Shown here: positions 1 to 11,330 of the stretch, piece by piece
Layout of the letters: each line of letters begins with the position of its first letter
How positions within the stretch are numbered: the stretch's first letter is position 1
Source: Amorphus orientalis
Lineage (GTDB): Bacteria > Pseudomonadota > Alphaproteobacteria > Rhizobiales > Amorphaceae
Assembly: GCF_030814015.1 (NCBI RefSeq)
Contig: NZ_JAUSUL010000004.1
Coordinates: 310,001 to 374,000, forward strand
Reading direction: 5' to 3'
Length of the DNA: 64,000 bases
Notes under the pieces: generated by a model
The model's database searches: none
Told to the model about the DNA's origin: nothing
Seen by the model: the letters and a program-made list of their open reading frames with translations, nothing else
Position numbers and translations under genes: made by a program

Positions 1-1
1 C

Positions 2-334
2 CCCGAGCCGGACGCCTCGGACGGGTCGGGCGGCGTCACCGCCACCCCCTCGATCCCGGCCCCGCCCGGGACCGGCCCCACCTTCTCGCAGCCCTCCGAC
101 GATGCTGCGAGCGGGTCGGAAGGTGCGATCGTGCCGACCCCCGACGAGGCGGGCCAGCGCGCGGAGGATCGGCCGGACGGCATGCCGCAGGTGGATTCCA
201 GCTGGTTCGACGAGCGGTTCCAGACTCCTCCGCAGGTCGAACTGACGCGACCGCCGGAAACCGGAACGCAGGCCACCCCCGCACCGGCCGACCAGCCGCA
301 GACCGATCCGCCGCTCCCGCCACGCAAGCCATAG
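2..334 (+). CDS. C-terminal tail of an unidentified protein (5' end outside window)
   Basis: Frame 2 is open from the left edge to a TAG at 332-334. It encodes about 110 residues very rich in Pro, Ala, Ser, Asp and Thr, with no hydrophobic segment and no recognisable motif. It looks like a disordered C-terminal tail. A shorter reading from the GTG at 131 is possible, but the frame stays open upstream with the same composition, so a truncated larger gene is more likely. The DUF924 gene begins 8 bases after the stop, so the two may be co-transcribed. I cannot assign a function. Confidence 0.55.
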   Translation, partial: PEPDASDGSGGVTATPSIPAPPGTGPTFSQPSDDAASGSEGAIVPTPDEAGQRAEDRPDGMPQVDSSWFDERFQTPPQVELTRPPETGTQATPAPADQPQTDPPLPPRKP

Positions 335-342
335 ATCCGAAC

Positions 343-897
343 ATGAGCCAGACCGCGCCATCCGCCGACGCTTTCGATCTTCTCGCCTTCTGGTGGGATG
401 CCGGTCCCGCCGCCTGGTTCAGTGGCGGTCAGGACTTCGATTCCGCCTGTGCCCGGTTCAGGTCGCTGCGGGACAGGGCGGCACGGGGCGACCTCGACCA
501 CTGGGCCGAGACGCCGCACGGGGCTTTGGCCCTCCTGCTCCTTCTGGATCAGCTGCCGCGCAATCTCTTCCGGGACCAGGCCGAAGCTTTCGCCACCGAC
601 GGCAAGGCCCTTGACGTGGCCGAAGCCGCCATCGCGAAAGGGTTCGACCGCGCCTACCCGATGCCGGCGCGGAACTTCTTCTATCTTCCGTTCATGCACT
701 CGGAAGAGCTGGCCGTTCAGGAGCGCTCCCTCGACCTCTACCGGACCGTCGGCGACCAGGACGTCTATTTTTATGCGCTGGTCCACTACGATGCGATCCG
801 CCGGTTCGGCCGGTTCCCGCACCGCAATCCCTGCCTCGGCCGCACCACGACGGAGGCCGAACGCGCCTATCTGGACAGCGGCGGCTTCTCCGCCTGA
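343..897 (+). CDS. DUF924 family protein
   Basis: This 184-residue protein matches the usual size and pattern of DUF924. It has an N-terminal FWWDAGP segment, a central LLLLDQLPRN stretch, then ARNFFYLPFMHSE and a C-terminal HRNPCLGR motif with TEAERAYL. The family is mostly helical and cytoplasmic, and its biochemical role is not established to my knowledge. The start ATG lies 8 bases after the preceding partial gene. Downstream lie 126 bases and then the convergent DUF1223 gene. Confidence 0.85.
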   Translation: MSQTAPSADAFDLLAFWWDAGPAAWFSGGQDFDSACARFRSLRDRAARGDLDHWAETPHGALALLLLLDQLPRNLFRDQAEAFATDGKALDVAEAAIAKGFDRAYPMPARNFFYLPFMHSEELAVQERSLDLYRTVGDQDVYFYALVHYDAIRRFGRFPHRNPCLGRTTTEAERAYLDSGGFSA

Positions 898-1023
898 GCG
901 CGGGCGTTTGTGCACGGAACGAACGGTCTCGGGCGTATTTCGCCAAAGTGCGATCGCGCAACGGCCCGCTCTCAGTGAGAGGCGTAAGCTTGCGTGAGCG
1001 GGACTGTGAGATCCTTTGGCGAG

Positions 1024-1806
1024 TTAGCGCGAGGCCTGGGCGCTTGGGTTCGGCCGGGCCCAGACTTCCATCTCCGCGCCGACGATCGGACCAGGCCCGC
1101 CCGCAGCATCGATCTGGACCAGCACGACGCACGCCCCGTCGCCATCGCGGTTCAGTTCGCTCATCGGCAGATCGATGGCGACCTCGTCGCCCTTCCACAT
1201 GCCGATGGCGCGCAGCGACCGCACCACGTTGTGATAGACGATCTCGCGGCCGGTGTTTTCGCCGCGGGAGATCGCAACAGCGACTTGTGGCACCACATGG
1301 CCGAGCCAGATCGTGGCGGTGCGGCCTTTGGTGTCGCGGCCGGGCCCCACCCGCACTTCCAGCACCGTGCCGTTGCGATGCATGGAGACCGGAATAGAGG
1401 GAGCCTCGCCATGCGCCTTCTGAAGCGCGATCTCGCGCAGCACCGCCGCCTCGTCGTTGCCGACCACGTCCTCGCGGCCATTGACGACCATCTGCGGGGT
1501 GTAGACGGCGCCGTCGCCACGTGCCTGTGCGTAGGCGAACTGGCGCTCGGTGTTGTCCCGCGACGCGAGCGTGTCGCTCCAGCCGAGATAGTCCCAGAGC
1601 GTCACGGGGTAGGACAGCGCGATGACGTTGCCGTTCTCCGCAAGCTTGCCCACCAGCTTGTCGGCCGGCGGACAGGACGAACATCCCTGGCTGGTGAAGA
1701 GCTCGATCACCGGCTTTTCGGCCCGTGCGCTGCCGGGAGCGCCAAGCAGCCCGGCGCCTGAGGCGAGGACAACGGCGGCGAACAGCAAGGCTCTTGATCC
1801 GAGCAT
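1024..1806 (-). CDS. DUF1223 family secreted thioredoxin-like protein
   Basis: The 260-residue product starts with a signal peptide (MLGSRALLFAAVVLAS, cleavage near ARA-EK). It then reads VIELFTSQGCSSCPPADKL, the CxxC-bearing thioredoxin-like opening of DUF1223 proteins. The motifs SYPVTLWDYLGW and YTPQMVVNG follow in the expected order. I chose the ATG at 1806 because it directly precedes the signal peptide; the longer open frame upstream runs antisense or out of frame through neighbouring genes. It is probably exported to the periplasm. A redox role is suggested only by the CxxC and by the nearby ccm genes. It lies 176 bases downstream of the Nudix gene on the same strand. Confidence 0.85.
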   Translation of the reverse strand: MLGSRALLFAAVVLASGAGLLGAPGSARAEKPVIELFTSQGCSSCPPADKLVGKLAENGNVIALSYPVTLWDYLGWSDTLASRDNTERQFAYAQARGDGAVYTPQMVVNGREDVVGNDEAAVLREIALQKAHGEAPSIPVSMHRNGTVLEVRVGPGRDTKGRTATIWLGHVVPQVAVAISRGENTGREIVYHNVVRSLRAIGMWKGDEVAIDLPMSELNRDGDGACVVLVQIDAAGGPGPIVGAEMEVWARPNPSAQASR

Positions 1807-1982
1807 CGGGAACGGGTCCTGCTTGGGGGTCCGGCTTCTTCTTCTGCGCCCTTGGGGCACCGAGGGGACACTACCGGCGCTGCGGCTCACCGGAAAGTAA
1901 CGGACGGGTGACGCAGCCGCCTCCCAATTCCTAAACGCCTGAGGAAGCGCCGCGAACGGCCTTGGAAGCCCGCTCGTCACGT

Positions 1983-2543
1983 TCACGTGTTGCGCTCGAC
2001 GAAGGACTTGAGATCGGCGGTGGCGCCGTCGGGATTGGCGAAAGGCATGATGCCGCCGGCTTCCACGACCTCGCGGTCGTGGGTGAGCGCCCAGACAACC
2101 GAGGGAAAGGCGATGTCGTTCCAGGGAATCTCCGACCAGGAAAACAGCGCCACCTCGAGGCTCTCGTCGCCGGCAGCGAAGCCGCCGGAGAGCACCGAGC
2201 GGTAGATCAGCTGGACCTGGGACAGCCTGTGAATGGTGTAGACGGACAGGAGGCCGCCAAGACGGATGTCGGCACAGGCCTCTTCCCGGGCCTCGCGCAC
2301 GGCCGCTTCCTCGGGCGATTCGTTCAGCTCCAGATAGCCGGCGGGGATCGTCCAGAAACCGCGCCGCGGCTCGATGGCGCGCCGGCACAGGAGGATCTTT
2401 TCGCCGACCCGAACCACCGAGCCGGCCACGATCTTGGGATTCTCGTAGGCGACGAACCCGCACTGCCGGCACACGGCCCGTTCCCGGTCGTCGCCTTCGG
2501 GAACACGAAGCTGGAAATCGGGTTCGGTGTCGTTGCTGCTCAT
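1983..2543 (-). CDS. Nudix hydrolase with partial N-terminal zinc ribbon
   Basis: This 186-residue protein has a Nudix box at residues 69-91 (GYLELNESPEEAAVREAREEAC), with the conserved REXXEE glutamates that bind Mg or Mn. Members hydrolyse nucleoside diphosphates linked to another group. The N-terminus resembles the zinc-ribbon Nudix subgroup (RVPEGDDRERAVCRQCG), but only one CxxC pair (C25, C28) is present where that subgroup normally has two. The substrate cannot be told from sequence. It follows ccmG by 60 bases on the same strand and may be read from the ccm operon. Confidence 0.88.
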   Translation of the reverse strand: MSSNDTEPDFQLRVPEGDDRERAVCRQCGFVAYENPKIVAGSVVRVGEKILLCRRAIEPRRGFWTIPAGYLELNESPEEAAVREAREEACADIRLGGLLSVYTIHRLSQVQLIYRSVLSGGFAAGDESLEVALFSWSEIPWNDIAFPSVVWALTHDREVVEAGGIMPFANPDGATADLKSFVERNT

Positions 2544-2603
2544 GACGGTCAGGATGGCGGCACGAAGCCGAAAAGATCAACCTCGGGAAGGGCGCTCGTC
2601 CGC

Positions 2604-3239
2604 TCAGGAGGCCTCGTCGCGGGCCTTGTCGAGCGCCGCGCCGAACGGACCGGAGAACGCCTCCTCCGTCAGCGGGCCGACGAACTTGTAGCGGATCGTG
2701 CCGTCCGGCCCGACGACGAAGGTCTCCGGCACGCCGTAGACGCCCCATTCGATGGCGGCGCGCCCGGTCTCGTCGGCGCCGACGATGTCGTAAGGATTGC
2801 CGAAGGTGCCGAGGAAGCGGCGGGCGTTTTCCGGCTCGTCCTTGTAGTTGATGCCGACCATCTGCACCTCGCCGCGCTGCTTGAGTTCCATCAGCAGCGG
2901 ATGCTCGACCCGGCAGGGGGCGCACCACGACGCGAACACGTTGACCACGCTCGCCTTGCCCTGAAGCATCGCCGGATCAAGCCCGGGAATATCTGCACCG
3001 TCGGTCGTCAGGCCGGCCACCGCCGGCAGATCGGTGGCCGGCGCGGGCTTGCCGATCAGGGCGGACGGGATCGCGGACGGGTCCTTGCCGGACAGGAGCT
3101 GCATCAGGAACACGCCGGACAGCACCACGAACAGCGCCAGCGGGATCAGCAGCACCCAGATCAGCCGCGAGCGGCGGGGCGTCTGCGGAGCGTCGGATGC
3201 CTCGGTTGCCGGACTGTCGGGATCGTGCCGCGCCGTCAT
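2604..3239 (-). CDS. ccmG: CcmG/DsbE thiol:disulfide interchange protein (cytochrome c maturation)
   Basis: CcmG reduces the CXXCH cysteines of apocytochrome c in the periplasm so that heme can be attached. The 211-residue product has an N-terminal membrane anchor (about residues 25-48). A thioredoxin domain follows, with the active site WCAPC (C106, C109) and a cis-proline segment GVPET near residue 171. Its start overlaps the ccmD stop by four bases (ATGA), so it is the last gene of a tightly coupled ccmC-D-G set. Length and motifs are normal for the family. Confidence 0.95.
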   Translation of the reverse strand: MTARHDPDSPATEASDAPQTPRRSRLIWVLLIPLALFVVLSGVFLMQLLSGKDPSAIPSALIGKPAPATDLPAVAGLTTDGADIPGLDPAMLQGKASVVNVFASWCAPCRVEHPLLMELKQRGEVQMVGINYKDEPENARRFLGTFGNPYDIVGADETGRAAIEWGVYGVPETFVVGPDGTIRYKFVGPLTEEAFSGPFGAALDKARDEAS

Positions 3240-3409
3240 TGGGTCTCTCCCCCGCGGCTCCGGCGGCCGCCGTGGCGGCTTTCCAGCCGGGCAAGACGCG
3301 CCTTCAGCCGGCGCCCGTCGACGACGATCCAGCCGAACAGCACCGCGACCAGCACGATCGTGACCGCATAGGCGCCGACGATATAGCCCAGGTGCTCGAC
3401 CGCCATCAT
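3236..3409 (-). CDS. ccmD: CcmD heme exporter accessory protein
   Basis: This small 57-residue protein has one transmembrane helix (about residues 10-31, GAYAVTIVLVAVLFGWIVV) followed by a basic coiled tail (RRLKARLARLES). That is the standard CcmD layout. CcmD links CcmABC with holo-CcmE and helps release heme-loaded CcmE. The start is taken as the first of two consecutive ATGs at 3409, because it makes an ATGA overlap with the ccmC stop. The ccmD stop overlaps the ccmG start in the same way. Translational coupling throughout is likely. Confidence 0.92.
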   Translation of the reverse strand: MMAVEHLGYIVGAYAVTIVLVAVLFGWIVVDGRRLKARLARLESRHGGRRSRGGETQ

Positions 3410-4176
3410 GCGCGCTCCTTCCGGCCCTCGTAGGCCGCGCGGATGGAGATCGCCCGGATGCGCCGGCGCAGGATCTCGTTCTTCATGGACATCAGGATCA
3501 TCACCGCGACTAGGCTCATGAACGCCGCGCCCATGAGAAGCAGCGGGATCAGCATGGAGATGTGAATCGTCGGGCCGTCGAAGCGGAAGACGCTCGCCGG
3601 CTGGTGCAGCGTGTACCACCAGTCGACGGAGAACTTGATGATCGGAATGTTGATGACCCCGACCAGGATCAGGATCGCGGCCACGCGGCCGGCCCTAATC
3701 GGATCCTCGATCGTGTGCCAGAGCGCGATCAGCCCGAGATACATCAGGAGCAGGACCAGCATCGACGTCAGCCGCGCGTCCCAGACCCACCAGGCGCCCC
3801 ACATCGGGCGGCCCCAGAGCGAGCCGGTGACGAGACAGATCAGCGTGAAGACGGCGCCCACCGGAGCGGCCGCCCGTGCGGTGACATCGGCCAGCGGATG
3901 CTTCCAGACGAGACTTCCGAGCGCTGCCGAGGCCATCACCACGTAGACGAACATGCCGACCCAGGCGGCCGGCACGTGGACAAACATGATGCGCACCGTC
4001 TCGCCCTGCTGGTAGTCCGCGGGCGCGACGAAGAAGCCCAGGTAGAGCCCGGCCGCCATCAGCGCGACCGTCAGCGCCGCAAGCCAGGGCAGGAGCCGGT
4101 CGGCAAGCGACACGAACCGCGTCGGGTTGGCGAGCGATTGCAGCGTCGACTGGGAGGGGGCGGACACGTTGGCCAA
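3406..4176 (-). CDS. ccmC: CcmC heme exporter / heme lyase subunit for CcmE
   Basis: CcmC is the integral membrane protein that presents heme to CcmE. The 256-residue product has about six transmembrane segments and the tryptophan-rich WWD signature at residues 121-137 (WGRPMWGAWWVWDARLT). Periplasmic histidines near FVHVPAAW and WYTLHQPAS fit the heme axial ligands of the family. A 187-base gap separates it from ccmB, unlike the four-base overlaps elsewhere in the cluster, so a separate promoter here is possible. Confidence 0.96.
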   Translation of the reverse strand: MANVSAPSQSTLQSLANPTRFVSLADRLLPWLAALTVALMAAGLYLGFFVAPADYQQGETVRIMFVHVPAAWVGMFVYVVMASAALGSLVWKHPLADVTARAAAPVGAVFTLICLVTGSLWGRPMWGAWWVWDARLTSMLVLLLMYLGLIALWHTIEDPIRAGRVAAILILVGVINIPIIKFSVDWWYTLHQPASVFRFDGPTIHISMLIPLLLMGAAFMSLVAVMILMSMKNEILRRRIRAISIRAAYEGRKERA

Positions 4177-4363
4177 AGGCGTTGTCTCACTGTTGCAGCA
4201 GGCCCGGGCCGCGAGGCCGAGGGCCGGCGGCGGACCTGTACCGCGCGGTCAGGTGCGACCTCCGCAATACCACGTCAAGTCTGGTGGCGTCTTGGCCGCA
4301 CCTCCGGCCCGACGACGCACCGGTCCCGATCATGCCGATCCCGGTCGATCCGTCCATCTCCGG

Positions 4364-5035
4364 TCATCCCTCGCCCGCGCGCAGCGCCGCGGCCGCGGCG
4401 ATCGGACCGATCACGCCGGCCACCAGCGACAGAGCACATAGGACGAGAAAGGGGGACAGGAAGGGGGCCGGATCGGTCACCGCGCCGAGCACGGCGCCGA
4501 CGCCGAACACCAGGGTGGGCACGCTGAGCGGCAGCACCAGGATCGCGATCAGGACCCCGCCGCGCCTGAGCGAGACCGTCAGCGCCGCGCCGATCATCCC
4601 GATCAGGGTCAGCGCCGGCGTTCCGGCCAGAAGCGTCAGCGTGACGGCGGCGATGGCATCGGCCTGCATGTTCAGGAGCAGCCCCATGAAGGGAGCTGCG
4701 ACGACCAGCGGCAGGCTGGTCGCGGTCCAGTGGGCGAGCCCCTTGACCAGCGCGACCAGCTCCAGCGGATGGCCGGCGGTCACCAGAAGATCGAGGCTGC
4801 CGTCTTCCTGGTCGGCCTGGAACAGACGGTCCAGTCCGAGCAGCGTGGCCAGAAGCGCCGCGATCCACAGGACGGCCGGTCCGATGCGCTGCAGGAGCGG
4901 AAGATCCGGCCCGATGGAAAACGGCATCAGGGTGACGACCACAAGAAAGAAGAGCACGCCCATCGGCGCCCCGCCGCCGACCTTCACGGACAGCCGGAGA
5001 TCGCGCCGGAACAGGGCCAGAAGGGCGCGGCTCAT
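4364..5035 (-). CDS. ccmB: CcmB heme exporter membrane subunit
   Basis: CcmB is the permease-like partner of CcmA. It is needed for release of holo-CcmE rather than for heme transport itself. The 223-residue protein has six predicted transmembrane stretches. It also has family segments such as FRRDLRLSVKVGGG, LFQADQEDGSLDLL and AHWTATSLPLVVAAPF. Its ATG overlaps the ccmA stop (ATGA), indicating coupled translation. Confidence 0.95.
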   Translation of the reverse strand: MSRALLALFRRDLRLSVKVGGGAPMGVLFFLVVVTLMPFSIGPDLPLLQRIGPAVLWIAALLATLLGLDRLFQADQEDGSLDLLVTAGHPLELVALVKGLAHWTATSLPLVVAAPFMGLLLNMQADAIAAVTLTLLAGTPALTLIGMIGAALTVSLRRGGVLIAILVLPLSVPTLVFGVGAVLGAVTDPAPFLSPFLVLCALSLVAGVIGPIAAAAALRAGEG

Positions 5036-5688
5036 GGCGCGGCCTCGGCAATCGCGAACGGGGCGAGCCGGTCGACGTCCAGCGGCAGGTGGGTCGCCGC
5101 GACGACCAGTCCGCCGGCATCGAGGTGGCGCTCGATCATGGCGCAGAAGCGTCGTTCGGACGCGGCGTCGAGCGCGCCGGTCGGTTCGTCCAGAAGCCAG
5201 ACCGGCCGCGGCGCGGCAAGAAGCCGCGACAGGGACAAACGCCTCTTCTGCCCGGCGGAGAGCACGGAAGCGGGAAGATCGACCAGATGAGCCAGATCGA
5301 GCGGCTCGAGCGCCGCTTCGATCCCGTCGAGGTCCAGAGGCGTGCCGAGCCAGGTTGCCCAGAACGCCATGTTCTGCTGAACGCTCTCCTGGGTCTTCAC
5401 CGCATCGAGATGGCCGACATAGTGCACGTGGCTCGCCATCGGCGCTTCCGGATCGGCGCCGGCGAACGCCACGCTGCCTTCCGTCGGCTTCAGGAGCCCG
5501 GCAAGGGCGCGAAGCAGCGTCGACTTGCCGGAGCCGTTCGGGCCGGTCACCGCCACCCCGGCGCCGGCGGGAACGTCCAGCGACAGCCCCTCGAAGACCC
5601 GCCGGCCGCCGCGATCGACGGCGAGATCGCGAACCGCGAGAGCATCGATTGTCCAGTTGGTTTCGGCTGACTTGGAAATGGTCGGCAT
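5032..5688 (-). CDS. ccmA: CcmA heme exporter ATP-binding subunit
   Basis: CcmA is the ATPase of the CcmAB complex. The 218-residue product has a Walker A at residues 49-57 (GPNGSGKST), an ABC signature LSAGQKRRLSLSRLL and a Walker B running into VWLLDEPTGALD. I chose the ATG at 5688. Longer readings add low-complexity sequence that overlaps the acnA leader. It is the first gene of the ccmAB-CDG cluster and is divergent from acnA across 262 bases. The ccmE, ccmF and ccmH genes are not in this window. Confidence 0.94.
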   Translation of the reverse strand: MPTISKSAETNWTIDALAVRDLAVDRGGRRVFEGLSLDVPAGAGVAVTGPNGSGKSTLLRALAGLLKPTEGSVAFAGADPEAPMASHVHYVGHLDAVKTQESVQQNMAFWATWLGTPLDLDGIEAALEPLDLAHLVDLPASVLSAGQKRRLSLSRLLAAPRPVWLLDEPTGALDAASERRFCAMIERHLDAGGLVVAATHLPLDVDRLAPFAIAEAAP

Positions 5689-5950
5689 CCGGTCATTGGC
5701 GGCGCGGCATCGCTGCCGCGCAAAATGGCAGGACCGATATGCAAAAGGCAACGCGCGCTGATCTGGAACCGGTCTACAAAATTGGGTATAGGGCAGGCAA
5801 CTGGAGGCCGGCGAGCGCGTTTTACCCTCGTCGACCCGAGTGCGCCCCGTCCTTTCTCCCCCGGACGGAGGCCGCCACGCCGATCCGTTTCGCCGGCGCC
5901 TTTGGCGCCATCGCGGCCGGACCGATTGCACGCCAACGGAAGGTGACGCC

Positions 5951-8650
<2,700 letters not shown>

Positions 8651-8696
8651 ATCCGGGTTCGGGTTCGTCCGATCACGGTTGCGTCAAGTTGCGGTC

Positions 8697-8733
8697 CGGC
8701 CGGGCGGTTTGCGCCTTGCCGGGCCGTTTTTTT
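8697..8733 (+). terminator. Probable intrinsic terminator of acnA
   Basis: An imperfect GC-rich stem pairs CGGCC at 8697-8701 with GGCCG at 8722-8726, with further inner pairs and small bulges. It is followed by seven T at 8727-8733. It lies 46 bases after the acnA stop. Confidence 0.5.
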
Positions 8734-8813
8734 GTCACCATATTCGCCCTGCGGGAGCTTGCGCGCAGCGCGCGGTCCCGCGTGTCATCGACGACTTGGG
8801 AGAGAGGAACCAG

Positions 8814-9623
8814 ATGTCGACCTTCGACCGGAATTCAGTTGGGCGAGCACAGGGCTACGCCACCGGCCGCGCCGAGGCCGGCGTCATAGACCAGGGCCTG
8901 CGCGCCTACATGACCAAGGTCTACAACCTCATGGCCATCGGCCTTGCGGTGACCGGCTTGGTGGCGATCGGCGCGTTCTACATGGCGGTGACCGGCGATG
9001 CCGGCTCGGCGGCCCAGATGTCGGGTGGCGGCGCCGCGCAGATCGGCCAGGGCATGTACCTGACCAGCTTCGGCCTCGCGCTCTACGCCTCGCCCCTCAA
9101 GTGGGTCGTCATGCTCGCCCCGCTCGGCATGGTGTTCTTTCTGAGCTTCCGGGTTCAGAACATGAGCGTCTCCGGCGCCCAGACCGCGTTCTGGGTGTTC
9201 GCCGCGCTGATGGGGCTCTCGCTGTCGTCGATCTTCCTGGTCTTCACCGGGCAGTCGATCGCGCGGGTGTTCTTCATCACCGCCGCCTCGTTCGGCGCGC
9301 TCAGCCTCTACGGCTACACCACGAAGAAGGACCTGTCCGGCTGGGGCTCGTTCCTTTTCATGGGCCTGATCGGCATCATCATCGCCTCGCTGGTGAACCT
9401 GTTCATCGGCTCCAGCGCGCTGCAGTTCGCGATCTCCGTGATCGGCGTGCTCGTGTTCGCCGGCCTGACCGCCTACGACACGCAGCAGATCAAGGAGATG
9501 TACTATGTCGGTGACGACAGCAGCGTCGCCGGCAAGAAGGCGATCATGGGCGCCCTCAGGCTCTACCTCGACTTCATCAACCTGTTCATGATGCTGCTGC
9601 AGCTGTTCGGCAACCGCCAGTAG
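8814..9623 (+). CDS. Bax inhibitor-1 / YccA family membrane protein
   Basis: The 269-residue protein has an N-terminal soluble stretch (STFDRNSVGRAQGYATG) and then seven hydrophobic segments. The BI-1 family hallmarks LSLSSIFLVFTG and AYDTQQIKEMYY precede a last helix containing ALRLYLDFINLFMMLL. Bacterial members are pH-sensitive calcium-leak channels or protease modulators (YccA acts on FtsH); which applies here is unknown. I chose the ATG at 8814 because GAGAGAGGAAC lies just before it. A strong hairpin terminator follows, so the gene is probably monocistronic. Confidence 0.93.
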   Translation: MSTFDRNSVGRAQGYATGRAEAGVIDQGLRAYMTKVYNLMAIGLAVTGLVAIGAFYMAVTGDAGSAAQMSGGGAAQIGQGMYLTSFGLALYASPLKWVVMLAPLGMVFFLSFRVQNMSVSGAQTAFWVFAALMGLSLSSIFLVFTGQSIARVFFITAASFGALSLYGYTTKKDLSGWGSFLFMGLIGIIIASLVNLFIGSSALQFAISVIGVLVFAGLTAYDTQQIKEMYYVGDDSSVAGKKAIMGALRLYLDFINLFMMLLQLFGNRQ

Positions 9624-9659
9624 GCGCACGCCGGCATCTACCGGACAGACACGGTTCAG

Positions 9660-9690
9660 GGCGCGGCTTCGGCCGCGCCTTTTGCTTTTC
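9660..9690 (+). terminator. Intrinsic terminator with UUCG tetraloop
   Basis: A perfect 8-bp stem, GGCGCGGC (9660-9667) with GCCGCGCC (9672-9679), closes a TTCG loop. TTTTGCTTTT follows. It lies 36 bases after the BI-1 gene stop. Confidence 0.9.
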
Positions 9691-9830
9691 TGGGGATACC
9701 GGAAAGGCCCGCGCAGGGTTGGCGCGTCATCATCTGCCGCGTCACCTTGCGCCCAAGGCCAGTCTTCGAGAAACTAGGATCTGCGTCGAATCACTCGGCG
9801 CGACAAACACAAGCGGCGGAGATCCTTCCC

Positions 9831-10376
9831 ATGCCACGCTTGTTCACCGGGCTCGAGATCCCGCCGGACATCCGTATGCGCCTTGCGCAGCTCCGAGGCG
9901 GACTCCGCTCCGCCCGCTGGATCGACACCGAAAACTACCACATCACGCTTCGCTTCATCGGTGACATCGACGACCGCACGGCCGACGAGGTCGCCGCGAT
10001 GCTCGACACCGTGAAGCGCACCGAAGTCCGTGTCCGGCTGTCCGGTCTCGGTGCATTCGGCTCCCGCAAGCCCCACTCGATCTGGGCGCGGGTGGAGCCG
10101 ACGCCGGAGCTGCTGGAGCTTCAGGCCGAGCAGGAGCGGCTCCTGCAGCGCATCGGCCTGCCCCCGGAAGGCCGCAAGTTCACGCCCCATGTCACGATTG
10201 CTCGGCTGAAGGGGGCCTCGGCCCGGGAAGTGGCGAGCTGGCTGTCGATCCGGGGCGATTTCGAAGCGCCGTCCTTCATGGCCTCGCGCTTCGTGCTGTT
10301 TTCCTCCCGCGCCTCCCAGGGCGGCGGTCCCTATCTCGTGGAAGAGGAATATCCGCTCTACGCCGACGCGGCATGA
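9831..10376 (+). CDS. thpR: RNA 2',3'-cyclic phosphodiesterase (2H family)
   Basis: 2H phosphoesterases of the ThpR (LigT) type open 2',3'-cyclic phosphates, and in vitro some ligate 2'-5' tRNA halves. The 181-residue product has both catalytic motifs at the right spacing: H37-I-T (HITLRF) and H120-V-T (HVTIAR). The ATG at 9831 is preferred because MPRLFTGLEIP matches the family N-terminus (RLFxAxxxP); upstream in-frame residues look non-coding. The spacing of about 80 residues between motifs is typical. It is convergent with the extensin-like lipoprotein gene. Confidence 0.92.
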   Translation: MPRLFTGLEIPPDIRMRLAQLRGGLRSARWIDTENYHITLRFIGDIDDRTADEVAAMLDTVKRTEVRVRLSGLGAFGSRKPHSIWARVEPTPELLELQAEQERLLQRIGLPPEGRKFTPHVTIARLKGASAREVASWLSIRGDFEAPSFMASRFVLFSSRASQGGGPYLVEEEYPLYADAA

Positions 10377-10471
10377 GCTCCGCGCGCCGACGGGCCTGAA
10401 CTGCGCGCGCGCATCACCGAATAAAGCGCAGGCAGCGGGCCCGCGCGCCGCAGCGCGCACGTCCCTTCGCG

Positions 10472-11161
10472 CTATTCGCAGTGGTGGTAGCTGCCGTCCT
10501 TGTTGTGACGGGCCAGATCGAAATGGAAGTGGTCGCGGTGGTGGCGGTCGCCGTCGGGCCCGATCACCGTCGTGAACTCCTTGCAGGCGTCCCCATGGAC
10601 GGTGCGCAGGAAGATCGCATCGGAGCCGTCGCTGACCCAGCCGTCCTCGACCGTGATGGTCCGGCCGTCGGCGAGCGTGAAGCCGGATACGTCGAGGGCG
10701 TTGGCGAAGGAGTGTTCCGACAGCCGGGCGCCGCGCTTGTTGTTGCGGGTCCGGCAGCCATAGGAGGCGGCCACCTTCACCTCGCTGACCGGCACGCCGA
10801 AGAGGGCGTTGGCCATCGGCTGGACGGTGTCGTTCAGCCAGCGGTCGACCGCCGGGATCATCGGACAGGCCATCGTCGCCGCGGGCTGCATGGCGATCGT
10901 GCCGGAGCTGGCCGCCATCACCTTGAACGGCTTGTTGGCCCCGCAGGCGCCGACCCGGATGCGCTCCCGGGGCTCCATGTAGGCGGAGGGCTGCACCTCG
11001 CCGGAGCGCAGGCAGTTGCGCTCGGCGATGTCGCGCCAGGCGGCCCGGCGCTCCTGATGCTGGGGCCCGCGCGAGCAGCCGGCAACGACCGCCACGATCA
11101 GAAGACACGTGGTTACGATCGCGAAGAGGCGTCGGGCAGAGGGGCGCTGGACCAGGGTCAT
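10472..11161 (-). CDS. Extensin-like C-terminal domain lipoprotein
   Basis: The 229-residue protein has a lipoprotein signal peptide ending in VAVVAGC. It then carries the extensin-like family domain: CGANKPFKV, YGCRTRNNKRGARLSEHSFANALDV and a C-terminal DHFHFDLARHN. The invariant RLSEHSxANALD and HxHxD elements suggest a metal-dependent peptidase fold related to D-Ala-D-Ala carboxypeptidases. That is an inference from the motif pattern, not an established activity. The start is the ATG at 11161; a TTG 27 bases upstream is less likely. It probably acts at the periplasmic face of an envelope membrane. Confidence 0.88.
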   Translation of the reverse strand: MTLVQRPSARRLFAIVTTCLLIVAVVAGCSRGPQHQERRAAWRDIAERNCLRSGEVQPSAYMEPRERIRVGACGANKPFKVMAASSGTIAMQPAATMACPMIPAVDRWLNDTVQPMANALFGVPVSEVKVAASYGCRTRNNKRGARLSEHSFANALDVSGFTLADGRTITVEDGWVSDGSDAIFLRTVHGDACKEFTTVIGPDGDRHHRDHFHFDLARHNKDGSYHHCE

Positions 11162-11269
11162 GGCCCCGACCAGACCGCACCGAGGCAAAGATCGGCTTAA
11201 GAGAACTGGTTAATGCGTCCGCGATCGATCACAGGGGCGTCAGTGATGGATGGCCAAGAATCTCTGTCC

Positions 11270-11294
11270 CTGGATTCCGGCTTTCGCCGGAATG
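11270..11294. repeat. Short dispersed palindrome, ATTCCGGC-TTTC-GCCGGAAT type
   Basis: An 8-bp inverted repeat (ATTCCGGC / GCCGGAAT) encloses TTTC. The same element occurs in reverse orientation at 49530-49555. Its flanks encode the familiar spurious HSGESRNP / AKAGIQ peptides of proteobacterial intergenic repeats. Confidence 0.8.
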
Positions 11295-11330
11295 TGCGGG
11301 AGATTGAGGCGGGCTTTGCTTTCGTTCTTC

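Noticed and set aside
1024-2928. 634-residue minus-strand frame that appears to fuse DUF1223 with upstream sequence
   Set aside because: The upstream part runs out of frame through the Nudix and ccmG genes. The signal peptide marks the true start at 1806.
4177-4363. Possible gene in the ccmB-ccmC gap
   Set aside because: Short frames only, no ribosome site or motif. Treated as intergenic.
11262-11300. Possible short gene encoding AKAGIQ/HSGESRNP-like peptides
   Set aside because: These peptides are the well-known spurious translation of intergenic palindromic repeats.
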